Notes: generated by a model from the letters alone, not told the origin. 64,000 bases of DNA from CAYPGJ01 sp964638515 (GCA_964638515.1 CAZWZL010000003.1:50276-114275); one strand, 5' to 3'. Shown: positions 1 to 12,931, counted from the first letter of the stretch. Program-made: numbers and translations.

Positions 1-147
1 CGCCAACGCGGGTTAGCGCTCCTTGCCAGCTCCTCCGCGGCCGTCGCTTCGATAGGACGTCGGGGCGGCGGCCGTTGTCTTTTTGGAGGTTCGGGAAGCG
101 GGCGGGATGTCGAGCGGCTCGCGTCGCGAAGCGGATACAGTGTCAGC

Positions 148-1635
148 GTGAATCCCCGAATCCAACGCGTGTTTGTGGCGGCCCTTGCGGCGCTGACGCT
201 TCTGATCGCACCGAACGCCCGAGCGGACGCCAAAGCGCTCACGCAGTGGCTTCGTTCGCAGATGTGGGGTTCCGGGGTGGTGGACGATCTCTCGCTCTTC
301 GCGCTGCGGGAGCTTCGCGACGCCCGCCTGCGACCGTTGTTCGCGGCGCAGGCCACGGGCGACGACGTCGGCAGGCGGATGATCGGCATGCTCGCGCTGG
401 CCGAGATGGAAACCCCGCGCCGGCTCGACCTGCTGCTGCTGAAACACGCGACCAGCGAGGGCGAGCGGCTTGAGTTGGTTCGGCAGGGCGCGGACCGCGG
501 CCTGCTTTCCGTCGAGGACGAGCGCGTGCTCTCGGAGGGGGAGAGCGGCGTCGGCGTCGAGGTGTGGGCGTTGCTCCGGAGCGCGGGGCGAGGCGAGCCC
601 GTCGATGCGGCACGAGCCGAGAAGCTGGCCGCGGAGTCTTCCGACGCGCTGTCCGGAGCGGGGGCGCTTCTGCTTCTCGCCGCCGGCGAGCGCGCCAAGG
701 GAGACGCCGCGCTGAGCGCGATGCTCCCGGTTCGTTCCGATGCGGGACGCGCGCGGGTGGCCGACCTGCTCCGCACCGCGGCCCGGAACAACATCGAGCC
801 CGCGAGTGGGTTCGCGCAGCGCGTGCTCGAAGCCTCGGAAGACGACGCGGCGCTCGCGGCGGAAGCGGTCGGCGCGCTGCTCGCGCTTCGTCCGGATCGC
901 GGCGTCAAGGAGTGGAGCAGGCTCTACGACGGCGCCGCCAAGGACCTCGCCGGACGCATCCGGCTCGGGCTCATCGCGCTCGAGCGGACCGATGTGGACC
1001 ACGAAGCGGTGACGAAGCGCCTGCTCGCGGAATCCTCGAGTTCGCTGCTGCGGTCCATGGGCGGCGTGATTCGTGCTCGGGGCGGAGAGGGCATGGGCGC
1101 CGCCCTCGCCGGGCTCGCACGGGAGCGGCACGGCCCGAGCCTCGCCTGGCTCATGCATCAGGCGGACCGTTCCGCCGGCGCCGCGTGGATTGAATCTCTT
1201 GCGGCCACGGCGGCATTGGACACGGGCAGTGAGCGGCTCAGCCCGGCGCTGCAGGAGTTGTGCGTTCGAGCCGCGGCCTCGCTCTTCGAGCGTTCGCCCG
1301 AGCGCGCCATGGCTTCGCTGGAGGAAGCTCTTGGAGCCGGAGAATCCCGCCGCGTGCAGACGATGCTTCTGGGAGCGTTGCGGGGCGGGACTGGCTCAGG
1401 GGGCGCGGGGGATAGGACGGAGGGCTGGCCCGATACGGAATCGGAAGCACTGGCCGCGATCCTGCGGGCTCGAGATGCCGGAGCGCCCGACGCCGCCCTT
1501 GCCGAGCGGCTGGAGCGGATCGCGTTCGGGTGGGGCGGTGTGTCGAGAGGCCGGCGAGTGCAGGCCGCGTGGCTGGCCCTGGTGCACTTGGGGCGGGAGC
1601 GTGGCGCGTTGACGGAGCTGCTCACGCGTCAGTGA
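148..1635 (+). CDS. Secreted alanine-rich helical protein of unknown function
   Basis: I do not recognise a family. The 495-residue product starts at a GTG and opens with a clear Sec signal peptide (basic N-terminus, then a hydrophobic stretch around residues 8-21 and a cleavage-like ANARADA). The rest is Ala/Leu/Glu/Arg-rich with many short amphipathic helices, as in HEAT-like or armadillo-like solenoids, but no repeat unit is clear enough to name. No transmembrane segment follows the signal. It stands alone: 147 bases without a gene precede it, and 111 bases separate it from the aminotransferase downstream. A periplasmic scaffold role would be a guess. The start is uncertain because no good Shine-Dalgarno sequence precedes the GTG. 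Confidence 0.7.
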   Translation: MNPRIQRVFVAALAALTLLIAPNARADAKALTQWLRSQMWGSGVVDDLSLFALRELRDARLRPLFAAQATGDDVGRRMIGMLALAEMETPRRLDLLLLKHATSEGERLELVRQGADRGLLSVEDERVLSEGESGVGVEVWALLRSAGRGEPVDAARAEKLAAESSDALSGAGALLLLAAGERAKGDAALSAMLPVRSDAGRARVADLLRTAARNNIEPASGFAQRVLEASEDDAALAAEAVGALLALRPDRGVKEWSRLYDGAAKDLAGRIRLGLIALERTDVDHEAVTKRLLAESSSSLLRSMGGVIRARGGEGMGAALAGLARERHGPSLAWLMHQADRSAGAAWIESLAATAALDTGSERLSPALQELCVRAAASLFERSPERAMASLEEALGAGESRRVQTMLLGALRGGTGSGGAGDRTEGWPDTESEALAAILRARDAGAPDAALAERLERIAFGWGGVSRGRRVQAAWLALVHLGRERGALTELLTRQ

Positions 1636-1746
1636 TCGGGCAAGGGGTGTGGGGTGGCGGGCGCATCGGACCGATAAGGTGGGACGGCGGTCGACGGCGC
1701 GGGTGCGCCGGAGGTCACGTCGGCGGTCGAGGACGGAGCGAGCACC

Positions 1747-2895
1747 TTGGAGATCCCTCTCAGTCATCCGGACATCACGGACCTTGAAGTAGAGCGGGTG
1801 ACGAGGGTGCTGCGCTCGGGCCGGCTCTCCATCGGGCCGGTCGTGGAGGAGTTCGAGGCGCAGGTGGCCCGCGCCACGGGTCGGCGGCACGCGGTGGCCT
1901 GCTCGAGCGGCACGGCCGGCCTGCACAGGGTGCTCGCCGGGATGGGGATCGGTCCGGGCGACGTGGTCATCACCACGCCGTTCTCATTCATCGCTTCATC
2001 GAATTGCATCCTGTTCGTGGGCGCGACGCCCGTGTTCGTGGACATCGATCCGGCCTCGCTGAACATGTCGCCGAAGGCTGTGGAGGCGGCCATCACGCCG
2101 CGGACCCGCGCGATCCTGGCGGTCGAGGCGTTCGGCAATCCGACGCACATGGATGAGTACCGGCGGATCGCGGCTCGCCACGAGATCCCGCTCATCGAGG
2201 ACTGCTGTGAGGGGCTTGGCACGACGTGGCGGGACCGCCCGGTGGGGAGTTTCGGACGCGCGGGAGTCTTCGGTTTCTATCCCAACAAGCAGATCACCAC
2301 GGGTGAGGGCGGCATGGTGATCACGGATGACGACCGGCTCGCGGACGTGTGCCGATCGCTCCGGAATCAGGGAAGGGCCATCAACCCGACCGGCTCCACG
2401 GGCGCATGGCTCGCGCACGAGCGGCTCGGCTACAACTTTCGGATGCCGGAGATCAATGCCGCTCTGGGGACGGCGCAGATGGCGCGGCTGGACCAAATCG
2501 TCAGCATGCGTCAGCGGGTGGCGGACCGCTATCTGCGCCGGCTCATGGACCACCACGATCTCATCCTGCCGAACGTGTGCGAAGAAACTCGCATGTCGTG
2601 GTTCGTCTTCGTCGTGCGGCTCACGGATCGGTACACGGAGAACGAGCGTGACCGGGTCATCGCCGGGATGCGCCGTCACGAGGTGGGAAGCTCCAACTAC
2701 TTCCCCTGCATCCACCTGCAGCCGTTCTATCGCGAGCGGTTCGGATTCAAGCCGGGCGCGTTCCCGATCGCGGAGCGCATCTCCGCCCGCACGATCGCGC
2801 TCCCGTTCTATAACCGGCTCAGCGAGACCGACCAGGACCACGTCATCCGAACCCTCGACCTGATGCTCTCGCGCGAGAACCTCTCGCGATCGTGA
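1747..2895 (+). CDS. DegT/DnrJ/EryC1/StrS family PLP-dependent aminotransferase
   Basis: The 382-residue protein has the length and layout of sugar aminotransferases that convert keto-sugars on nucleotides to amino-sugars, usually for surface polysaccharide or glycan synthesis. Visible marks are the substrate/cofactor stretch SSGTAGLH (about residues 53-60), the acidic EDCCEG (151-156) and the PLP-binding lysine K181 in FYPNKQITTGEGG. The start is a TTG preceded by GGAG eight bases upstream; no ATG fits the family N-terminus (PLSHPDI). It is not next to sugar-nucleotide genes here, so the actual sugar substrate cannot be read from context. It converges on the pseudopilin gene with only 2 bases between the stops. 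Confidence 0.9.
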   Translation: MEIPLSHPDITDLEVERVTRVLRSGRLSIGPVVEEFEAQVARATGRRHAVACSSGTAGLHRVLAGMGIGPGDVVITTPFSFIASSNCILFVGATPVFVDIDPASLNMSPKAVEAAITPRTRAILAVEAFGNPTHMDEYRRIAARHEIPLIEDCCEGLGTTWRDRPVGSFGRAGVFGFYPNKQITTGEGGMVITDDDRLADVCRSLRNQGRAINPTGSTGAWLAHERLGYNFRMPEINAALGTAQMARLDQIVSMRQRVADRYLRRLMDHHDLILPNVCEETRMSWFVFVVRLTDRYTENERDRVIAGMRRHEVGSSNYFPCIHLQPFYRERFGFKPGAFPIAERISARTIALPFYNRLSETDQDHVIRTLDLMLSRENLSRS

Positions 2896-2897
2896 GA

Positions 2898-3815
2898 TCA
2901 GGGCTGCGCCGGCGGCACGATCGGCCATTCGGGATCGGGCAGGAACGTGTAGTCAGGCGTCGTGTTCTGGTTTCTCCGCACGTCCGGATCCGTCAGATCA
3001 GGCGCGGGCACGGGCAGGCGCAATCCCACATGCAGATCGACGAACAGCAGGTTCGCGCTGATGCCCTTGAAGTGCCACTCGGCCTTGCGGTCGCCGCCTT
3101 GATTGTAGTTGTAGATCGGCTGATCACCGATGACCCACGTGAGCGCGGGCGTGCGGATCTCGGGCATGCGCCCGTCGCGGGCGCGCGAGCCGTTCTCAAA
3201 GACCGGCACGAGTGTTGGGATCTCCGGAGCCTGCGGGCTCGGCGCGAGGGGGTCGAGGGCGTGATCGTTGAGCACGTAGGAAGCGCCGAGCAGCTCGTAC
3301 GCAGAGTCCTTCGCATCCTCCGAGCCCGGCGGGAGAAGACTCTGGAGGATCGGATCGGAAATACCGGCGTCGGCAGGGCAACGCATCACGGGGATGGCGT
3401 ACTTCTCGTCCCCGTGAAGGCCCACCTGCGACTCATCGGTCGGCGCATCTCTCGCGCCGAGATAGGCGTTGAGCGGCCGACGCTCGCCGCCGATCTCATC
3501 GATGCCGTAAAAAGGCAGGTCGCCCGTGACGCCCGCGAACAACTGCCCCACATGGATCGCGTTTGGAGAGGGCGCGACGATCGTCACCGGCGACTGCGGC
3601 TGATCGATCCACACCTGCGGCAGACGTTCGTCCGAGTCGTTCAGGAATGCGCGGAGCGCGGCGCCCTGCGACTTCAGATTCGCCCCGCACACTGCGGCCT
3701 GCGACGATCGGCGAGCTGAACTCAGCGTGGGGAGCAGGATGGCGACCAGGATCCCAATGATCGCGATGACGACGAGCAGCTCGACAACCGTGAAGGCGTA
3801 GCGGGACTTGGGCAA
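2898..3815 (-). CDS. Orphan prepilin-type (pseudopilin-like) protein
   Basis: The N-terminus MPKSRYAFTVVELL is a short type III prepilin signal: basic leader, then cleavage expected between A7 and F8, with the conserved Glu at +5 (E12) and a hydrophobic helix that follows (VVIAIIGILVAILLP). The start is placed at a TTG that has GGAG seven bases upstream; reading in from an upstream GTG would add 18 residues and give an unusually long leader. The rest (to 305 residues) is a soluble domain I cannot assign; planctomycetes carry many such one-off proteins. Cleavage after Ala instead of Gly is unusual but tolerated by prepilin peptidases. It lies far from the main pseudopilin cluster at 35-53 kb and has no partner genes here. 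Confidence 0.82.
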   Translation of the reverse strand: MPKSRYAFTVVELLVVIAIIGILVAILLPTLSSARRSSQAAVCGANLKSQGAALRAFLNDSDERLPQVWIDQPQSPVTIVAPSPNAIHVGQLFAGVTGDLPFYGIDEIGGERRPLNAYLGARDAPTDESQVGLHGDEKYAIPVMRCPADAGISDPILQSLLPPGSEDAKDSAYELLGASYVLNDHALDPLAPSPQAPEIPTLVPVFENGSRARDGRMPEIRTPALTWVIGDQPIYNYNQGGDRKAEWHFKGISANLLFVDLHVGLRLPVPAPDLTDPDVRRNQNTTPDYTFLPDPEWPIVPPAQP

Positions 3816-3909
3816 CGGGTGGCTCCAGGAAAAGTAAGGACGGCGGACGACGCGTGAGCGCGCGGCCACGACTCTCGTAAAGAGCCGGGACGCTGATGGT
3901 AGGGGGAAG

Positions 3910-3992
3910 TGGGGGCGGCTGGATTCGAACCAGCGAAGGCGTTAGCCAACAGATTTACAGTCTGTCCCCTTTGTCCACTCGGGCACACCCCC
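3910..3992 (-). tRNA. tRNA-Tyr (GTA)
   Basis: An 83-base cloverleaf reads on the minus strand. The acceptor GGGGGTG pairs with CGCCCCC, with one T-G pair; the discriminator is A and no CCA is encoded. The anticodon loop reads CTGTAAA, giving anticodon GTA. The long variable arm (GTTGGCTAACGCC region) is as expected for a type II tRNA such as bacterial tRNA-Tyr, and the T-arm GGTTCGAATCC is intact. It lies 69 bases downstream of tRNA-Thr on the same strand and is probably co-transcribed with it. Confidence 0.96.
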
Positions 3993-4061
3993 GCCGGAAA
4001 AGGACGCAGAGCATAGGGGAGGAGCCCCGGACCTTCAACACGCGCGGGTCTGCAGCCCAAG

Positions 4062-4134
4062 AGCCGCCGACAGGAGTCGAACCTGCAACCTGAGCTTTAC
4101 AAAAGCTCTGCTCTGCCAATTGAGCTACGGCGGC
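4062..4134 (-). tRNA. tRNA-Thr (TGT)
   Basis: A 73-base cloverleaf reads on the minus strand. The acceptor GCCGCCG pairs fully with CGGCGGC, the D-arm is AGCTCAATTGGCAGAGC, and the anticodon stem-loop GAGCTTTTGTAAAGCTC carries anticodon TGT. The T-arm is GCAGGTTCGACTCCTGT. CCA is not encoded. A Thr-Tyr tRNA pair is a common bacterial arrangement, often followed by tRNA-Gly and tuf, neither of which is present here. Confidence 0.96.
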
Positions 4135-4145
4135 GATTTTGGATC

Positions 4146-4151
4146 AGGATA
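4146..4151 (-). promoter_or_regulatory. Possible -10 element for the tRNA-Thr/tRNA-Tyr transcript
   Basis: On the minus strand TATCCT lies 11 bases upstream of the mature 5' end of tRNA-Thr, within the 39-base gap after the upstream protein gene. No convincing -35 box is seen, so this is only a weak sigma-70 candidate. Confidence 0.3.
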
Positions 4152-4173
4152 GCACCAGCCGACCGTCGCGCGA

Positions 4174-5097
4174 TCAGGGCTCGGACGGCGCGGCCCCGGC
4201 GATCACCGGAGGAGCCAGGCTCGCCCAGCGGGACGCTGGACCCAGCGCTCGCTCGGCGATCACGAGCGGATCGGCTCCGGCCGGAGCGTCTCGGAACGCC
4301 TCGAGGCACGCTGCGAGACGTCCCGGTTCGCGCGCACGCAGCGTGGCGACAAGCGTTCGGCTCTGGTCGTACAGATCGTGCAGGTCCGAACGAAGCACCC
4401 TTCCCGAGCACCCCAGCGCAAGCAGGTCGCGCGACGGTGGAGCGGAGTGCTCCGACGCGTGCTCCGGCCCCAGAATCTCGTCGACGAACGCCTCGGCAAG
4501 GCCCTCGGTCAGCCAGAGGGGGTACTCGGATTCACGATGCTGCAGCCCGGAGTTGAAGGAGAGCAGGTGAGCCACTTCGTGCATGGCCTTGCGAGCCGTG
4601 GCGCGACGGGCGTCCGCCAGCACCGCGCTCCGCAGCGCCATCCCGGAATGATCCTCAGGGCAGCGGGCCAGCAGCGCGCGAAACTCGGGGCTGTCCGCGT
4701 CGTCGTAGAGCACCACCCGGTTCGACACGGCGGCGTAATAGCCTCCCATCCATGAAGCGTCGATGGAGTCCGCATCGCGAGCAAAAGTCAGGAAGTCCTC
4801 GTGGCGCGAGAAGAGAAACACGTCGAGCGAGCCCGACGGCCTTCGTAACGCCATGCCCAACGGTGCGACCCACTCCACGAATTCCCGCTCACAACGCAAT
4901 ATGGCCTCGCGCACCAGCCCGATGACGTCGGGGGAAGCGTCGGTGTGAAGACGGATTCCCGAGACTTCGATCTGGCGAAACCCGGCGGGAACGGCCGGCG
5001 CGGCCGAGATCCTCGCGGCCATGGCCGCCGGAGGATGCCAGGGGGCCCAGCACACCACGGCCAGCAAAACGACCGCGAACCCGATCCGGGCTTTCAA
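4174..5097 (-). CDS. Secreted HExxH (gluzincin-like, DUF1570-type) protein
   Basis: The product has a signal peptide (MKARIGFAVVLLAVV and a cleavage-like AAMAA) and then a soluble domain with the zinc-peptidase motif HEVAH, followed about 30 residues later by the stretch LTEGLAEAF, the usual place of the third zinc ligand (Glu). This layout matches DUF1570-type putative metallopeptidases common in planctomycetes. It would act outside the cytoplasm; the substrate is unknown. The start is uncertain: I chose a TTG that puts the signal peptide at the very N-terminus, with GGAGG 14 bases upstream, while an upstream TTG at 5154 would add 19 residues. It faces away from the metal-efflux island, sharing a 233-base spacer with it. 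Confidence 0.72.
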   Translation of the reverse strand: MKARIGFAVVLLAVVCWAPWHPPAAMAARISAAPAVPAGFRQIEVSGIRLHTDASPDVIGLVREAILRCEREFVEWVAPLGMALRRPSGSLDVFLFSRHEDFLTFARDADSIDASWMGGYYAAVSNRVVLYDDADSPEFRALLARCPEDHSGMALRSAVLADARRATARKAMHEVAHLLSFNSGLQHRESEYPLWLTEGLAEAFVDEILGPEHASEHSAPPSRDLLALGCSGRVLRSDLHDLYDQSRTLVATLRAREPGRLAACLEAFRDAPAGADPLVIAERALGPASRWASLAPPVIAGAAPSEP

Positions 5098-5191
5098 GGG
5101 CCGTGCTCTCTCGCCTCCCAGCACGAAATCTGGGATCGGCCCGCTCCCGCGCAAAGTGTGGCGCCGCGGGTGGTTTCACCGACGCCCGGGC

Positions 5192-5203
5192 CGGAACGTT
5201 CCG
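5192..5203. repeat. Perfect 12-base palindrome in the divergent spacer
   Basis: CGGAACGTTCCG is fully self-complementary and sits between two divergently read genes, where an operator could act. It lacks the four-base gap of the LexA GAAC-N4-GTTC site. No regulator gene is nearby, so its role is unknown. Confidence 0.35.
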
Positions 5204-5240
5204 TGCGGACGTTGCGGCCCCCACGGACGGCATAGCCGGG

Positions 5241-5264
5241 ACCGGCGGAACCGGACACGCCGGT
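5241..5264. promoter_or_regulatory. Inverted repeat upstream of the metal-efflux island
   Basis: ACCGGCG and its exact complement CGCCGGT are separated by 10 bases, ending 66 bases before the first gene of the island. The form (7-10-7) would suit a dimeric repressor or activator. In such GC-rich DNA a repeat of this size can also arise by chance, and no MerR, ArsR or CopY-type regulator gene is found in the window. Confidence 0.3.
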
Positions 5265-5330
5265 CGGGAGTACCATGGGCTGGTCAAGTCGTCGGCTCCT
5301 TGGGCCGAAAACGTCGTGGCGGAAACTCCC

Positions 5331-5717
5331 ATGCTCTGGCGCATCGCCATCCTTGCAAGCCTCATCATGCAGCCCCTGTTGGGTCTGGGTGGCCCGGCCC
5401 GCACGGATGCATTGAATTGCGCGGAGCAATTCGCGGTAAATCAAGCCCCGGCGTGTTGCGCTCCCCAAATTGCGGAGAGCTGCTGCCCGACGCTGGACAT
5501 GTCGCCCACCGACTGTGGGTGCATCGCTCCCAGCCGGCCACCGCCCGAGCCGACGAAGGTCGTTCGTGTGGTGGAGCGCACCGAGGCGATTGTTCCTTCC
5601 GCGGCGCCCACAGCCGTGTGGATCTCGGTCCGCACGTGGGGGTCCATCGGCGACACGCTGCCGCAAACAGGCAGGGCGAAGCCGGCGCTCGATCGACTGT
5701 GTGTCTGGTTGACCTGA
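5331..5717 (+). CDS. Small secreted Cys-rich protein at the head of the metal-efflux island
   Basis: The 128-residue product has a short signal-like N-terminus (MLWRIAILASLIMQPLLGL) and eight cysteines: C30, C42-C43, C51-C52, C62, C64 and C124, with Pro-rich sequence after residue 68. No known family comes to mind. The ATG at 5331 puts the hydrophobic stretch first; the same frame is open further upstream but would bury it. It precedes the CusC-like gene by about 115 bases on the same strand. The paired cysteines and position suggest a periplasmic metal-binding protein of the copper/silver type, by inference only. It could also be a translated leader with no function as a protein. Confidence 0.6.
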   Translation: MLWRIAILASLIMQPLLGLGGPARTDALNCAEQFAVNQAPACCAPQIAESCCPTLDMSPTDCGCIAPSRPPPEPTKVVRVVERTEAIVPSAAPTAVWISVRTWGSIGDTLPQTGRAKPALDRLCVWLT

Positions 5718-5832
5718 CGTCGGGCTTCCGAGCCCTCGGTGCGCGCCGAGGGTGAAGGACATCGTGGCGCCTTGCGCGGTGGATGCTGCGCGGCGCCGAT
5801 CGATCTCTCCAACTCCACCGACAGACGGACAC

Positions 5833-7158
5833 ATGGCAATGACGAGGCGCAGATGGTCTTGGCCCGCGCTGATGGCAGCAGCGGCTTTGAGCGCTCCCGC
5901 GCTCACGCAGTCCGCCGATACTCCCGAGCCGGCCCGCAGCGTGGCCATGCCAACCGTTCACGCGGGCAGCACGCTCGACGAGCTGGTCCGGTTCGCGTGG
6001 ACGAACAGCCCTGAAGTGCGCGCCGCGGAGCAACGCTGGCGCGCGGCGCAGGCCCGTCCCGATCAGGACGCGGCGCTCGCCGACCCAGTCATCGACTACA
6101 TGCTGGACTTCGACGACTCGAAGATCCACGAGCAGGAAATCACGCTCATGCAGAGCCTCCCCTGGCCCGGCAAGCTCGATCGACGGCGCGACGCCGCGAC
6201 GCACGCCGCCTCAGGGGAAGAACAGCGCCTCGAGGCCGTTCGTCAGGCCGTTCGCCAGCGCGTAGCCGACGCGTATTTCGAGTTGGCCTATCTGGCCCGC
6301 GCGATCGTCATCACCCGCGAGGCCACCGGCTACCTGCGACAGGCCGAGCAGGCCGCCCGCGCGCAGTACCTCACCAAGCCGGAGAACGCCTACGCCGAGG
6401 TGCTGACAGCGCAAGTGGAGTTCGCGCGCCTCGAGAACGACCTGGCCACGCTCGAGGCTCGAATCGCGCCCGTGCGCGCCCGCCTCAACGCCGCGCTCGG
6501 ACGACCCGCCGCATCCCCGGCCGCCGACAACGCCTCCACCCCCGACTCGGTGCTCAGCCTGGAAGACGAGCAGGTTCTCGCTCGCGTCCGCGACAAGAGC
6601 CCGTCGCTTGCCGCGTTCGCCGCCGACATCGCCGCGCGGCAGGCCTCCGAGAGGGCCGCCCGCCTGGAAGCGTTGCCCGAGTTCGCCCTCGGCGTCGGCG
6701 GTGACGTCGCGGAAGAGACCGTGATCCTGAAGGCCGCGATCTCCATCCCGCTCTGGAGCGGCAAGAACAAAGCCCGCGTCCGGGAAGCCGTGGCGAACCG
6801 ACTCTTGGCCGCGCACGAGCGCGAAGCCGCCGCGAACGATCTTGAGGCCACAGCGAGCCGGCTCCTCTTCGAGCATCGGGACGCGGATCGGCAGGCGCGC
6901 CTGCTGGAGTCCATCATCATTCCCAAGGCCGACGAAGCCGTGCGCTCAACGCTCGCCTGCTGCGGCGCCGGCACGGCCTCGTTGCTCGAATCCCTCGACA
7001 CGCAGCGCACGCTGCTCACCATGCAGCTGGAGCATGAGCGCGCCCGCGCGAATCGCGCCCAAGCCCTCGTCGCGCTCGAAGCGATCGTTGGAGAGCCGCT
7101 CCCCACGCTGCCCCATCCCGCCCCAACTCCCTCGACTCCCCATGGAGCCCATCCATGA
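5833..7158 (+). CDS. TolC-family outer-membrane channel of a heavy-metal RND system (CusC/CzcC-like)
   Basis: About 441 residues, the usual size of TolC-type channels. After a signal peptide (RRRWSWPALMAAAALSAPALTQS) come the two long coiled helical repeats typical of the family: LDELVRFAWTNSPEVRAAE begins the first, and a second Ala/Glu/Arg-rich helical region starts near residue 260. The stretch PWPGKLDRRRDAA matches the tip of CusC/CzcC-type proteins in metal-efflux operons. It would form the outer-membrane exit duct for the pump encoded downstream. I chose the ATG at 5833 because it starts the signal peptide; a GTG at 5752 in the same frame would add 27 residues. Its stop overlaps the next start by 4 bases (ATGA). 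Confidence 0.88.
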   Translation: MAMTRRRWSWPALMAAAALSAPALTQSADTPEPARSVAMPTVHAGSTLDELVRFAWTNSPEVRAAEQRWRAAQARPDQDAALADPVIDYMLDFDDSKIHEQEITLMQSLPWPGKLDRRRDAATHAASGEEQRLEAVRQAVRQRVADAYFELAYLARAIVITREATGYLRQAEQAARAQYLTKPENAYAEVLTAQVEFARLENDLATLEARIAPVRARLNAALGRPAASPAADNASTPDSVLSLEDEQVLARVRDKSPSLAAFAADIAARQASERAARLEALPEFALGVGGDVAEETVILKAAISIPLWSGKNKARVREAVANRLLAAHEREAAANDLEATASRLLFEHRDADRQARLLESIIIPKADEAVRSTLACCGAGTASLLESLDTQRTLLTMQLEHERARANRAQALVALEAIVGEPLPTLPHPAPTPSTPHGAHP

Positions 7159-9079
7159 CCTCATTCATCACGCGCATCTCCCGATGGCTCCCTCGCATCG
7201 GCTGGACCGTCATCACGCTCGCCCTCGTCCTTGGCGCGTTCATCGTGGGGCGCGGCATGGAATCCGGCGCCATGCGGGCCTCGCCCTCGGCGGCCGGAGC
7301 CCCCCCCGGTTCCGAAGATCGCCCGCAGGTCTGGACGTGCTCCATGCACCCGCAGATCCGCCTCCCCAACGCCGGGCCCTGCCCGATCTGCTTCATGGAC
7401 CTCATCCCGCTGCGCGCCGGGAGCGACGGTGATCCGACCGCCCCCGTGCTCACCCTCAGCCCCTCGGCCCGCACTCTTGCAGAGATCCAAACATCCCCCG
7501 TGCTTCGCAAGCCCGCGTCCGTGGATGTGCGGATGGTCGGGCTCGTCGAGTACGACGCGACCCGCATCCATAACGTCGCGGTGCTCTCCGAGGGTCAGAT
7601 AGACCGCCTGTTCGTGCAGTACGCCGGCGCGCGCGTCAAGCAGGGCGAGCATCTCGCGACCTTCTACAGCCCGCAGGTGCTCACGGCCGGCAACGAACTG
7701 GTGGCCGCGCTCTCGTCGCCCCGCCCCGTCGGGCTCGCGGGCGAGATGAATCTCTCGGACGTCGCGCAGCAGCGACTCAATCTGCTGGGGGTCCCCCAGG
7801 ACCACATCGATCACATCCTGCGGACGAAAACGAATCCCCGAAGCTACACCATCTACAGCCCCATCGACGGCGTGATCCGCTCCATCGAAGTTCATCAGGG
7901 CCGCTGGCTCGAGACTGGCGGGGACCTCGTCGAACTCGTCGACCCGTCACGCATGTGGGTGTTGCTCGACGCGTATGAGCGCGACCTGCCCTTCATCCGC
8001 TACGGCCAGCACGTTGAGCTGCGCGTGGACGCCCTGCCGGGGCGCACCTTCGAGGGCTTCGTCGCCTTCATCCCGCCCGAACTCGACCCCCGCACGCGCA
8101 CCGCGAAAGTGCGCCTCACCGTCGCCAATGCCGACGGCGCGCTGCGCCAAGGCATGTTCGTGCGCGCCGCGCTCAAGGTCGGCATCCGGGCCGACGCCTC
8201 CGTGTTCGCCCCGGACCTCTCCGGCGTCTGGTTGTGCCCCATGCACCCCGAGATGCAGGCCGCCGAGCCCGGACACTGCGACATCTGCGCCATGAGCCTC
8301 GTCGCTGCCGCGACAAACGGCCGTTCGGACACAAGCCACCCTCTCCTGATTCCCGCCACGGCTCCGCTCGTCACCGGTCGTCGCGCCATCGTCTACGTCG
8401 AGCGATCTCCGGGCGAGTACGAGGGGCGGGAAATCTCGCTCGGCCTGCGCGCCGGAGACGAGTACGTCGTGCTCGACGGGCTGCAGGAGGGCGAACGCGT
8501 CGTCACCCGCGGCAACTTCAAGATCGACAGCGCCCTGCAGATCGAAGCTCGCCCGAGTCTGATGAGCCCCACCAGTGCTCCACCGGACGAGCCCGCCCTC
8601 CCCACCGCTCGCCTGCCATCCAGCCCCGAGGATCGCGCCGCCGCGAGGCCCATCTGGGTCGCGTCCGTCGCGCTCGCTCGAGCGCTGGCCGACAGCAACC
8701 TCGAAGCCGCACGGGCCGACGCCGAGCGCCTCGCCCACGCGCTCAGGCACGCCTCGAGCCCAAACCGGCCGATCCACGACGCTCTCCGGTCCGCCGCCGA
8801 CGCCGTCGCGCCGACCATCGCGCACGTGCAACACATGGATCTCGATGCGCTCCGCACCGCGTTTCATGAATGGACGGGCGCGCTCGTCCGGCTCGCCGAT
8901 CAGCTCGGCCCGCCCGATGACCTCACGCTGTACCTGCAGCACTGCCCGATGGCCTTCGACAACAAGGGCGGAGACTGGCTGCTCGACCAGGACGAGATCC
9001 TGAACCCGTACTACGGCGCCGCGATGCTCCGCTGCGGTGAGACGCTCCGGACCATCGCCCCCGCGTCGGGAGCGGAGCC

Positions 9080-9083
<4 letters not shown>
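7155..9083 (+). CDS. Heavy-metal RND efflux periplasmic adaptor (CusB-like) with two metal-binding modules and a DUF3347-like tail
   Basis: The 642-residue protein has an N-terminal membrane anchor (residues 16-32), a heavy-metal-binding module (WTCSMHPQIRLPNAGPCPIC, C62-C79), the membrane-fusion-protein body with lipoyl-like and beta-barrel parts (about 95-345), a second module (CPMHPEMQ...GHCDIC, about 358-385), then the membrane-proximal domain. The last 110 residues resemble DUF3347, with the motif HCPMAFDNKGGDWL and, further on, NPYYGAAMLRCGE. CusB adaptors link the inner-membrane pump to the outer channel and load Cu(I)/Ag(I) through Met/Cys sites. E. coli CusB is about 400 residues, so this is a multi-domain version. 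It overlaps both neighbours by 4 bases, indicating tight translational coupling. Confidence 0.93.

Positions 9084-12931
<3,848 letters not shown>

Noticed and set aside
13..1158. Long minus-strand open frame opposite the first secreted protein
   Set aside because: It is the complement of a well-supported gene with signal peptide; the translation is Arg/Pro/His-rich without domain, as expected for shadow frames in GC-rich DNA.
3896..4093. Small plus-strand frame across tRNA-Tyr
   Set aside because: It is the complement of a tRNA gene and matches spurious peptides often annotated over tRNAs.
5192..5203. CGGAACGTTCCG as a LexA (SOS) box
   Set aside because: Gram-positive type LexA boxes need GAAC and GTTC separated by four bases; here they are adjacent. 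Kept only as a palindrome of unknown role.
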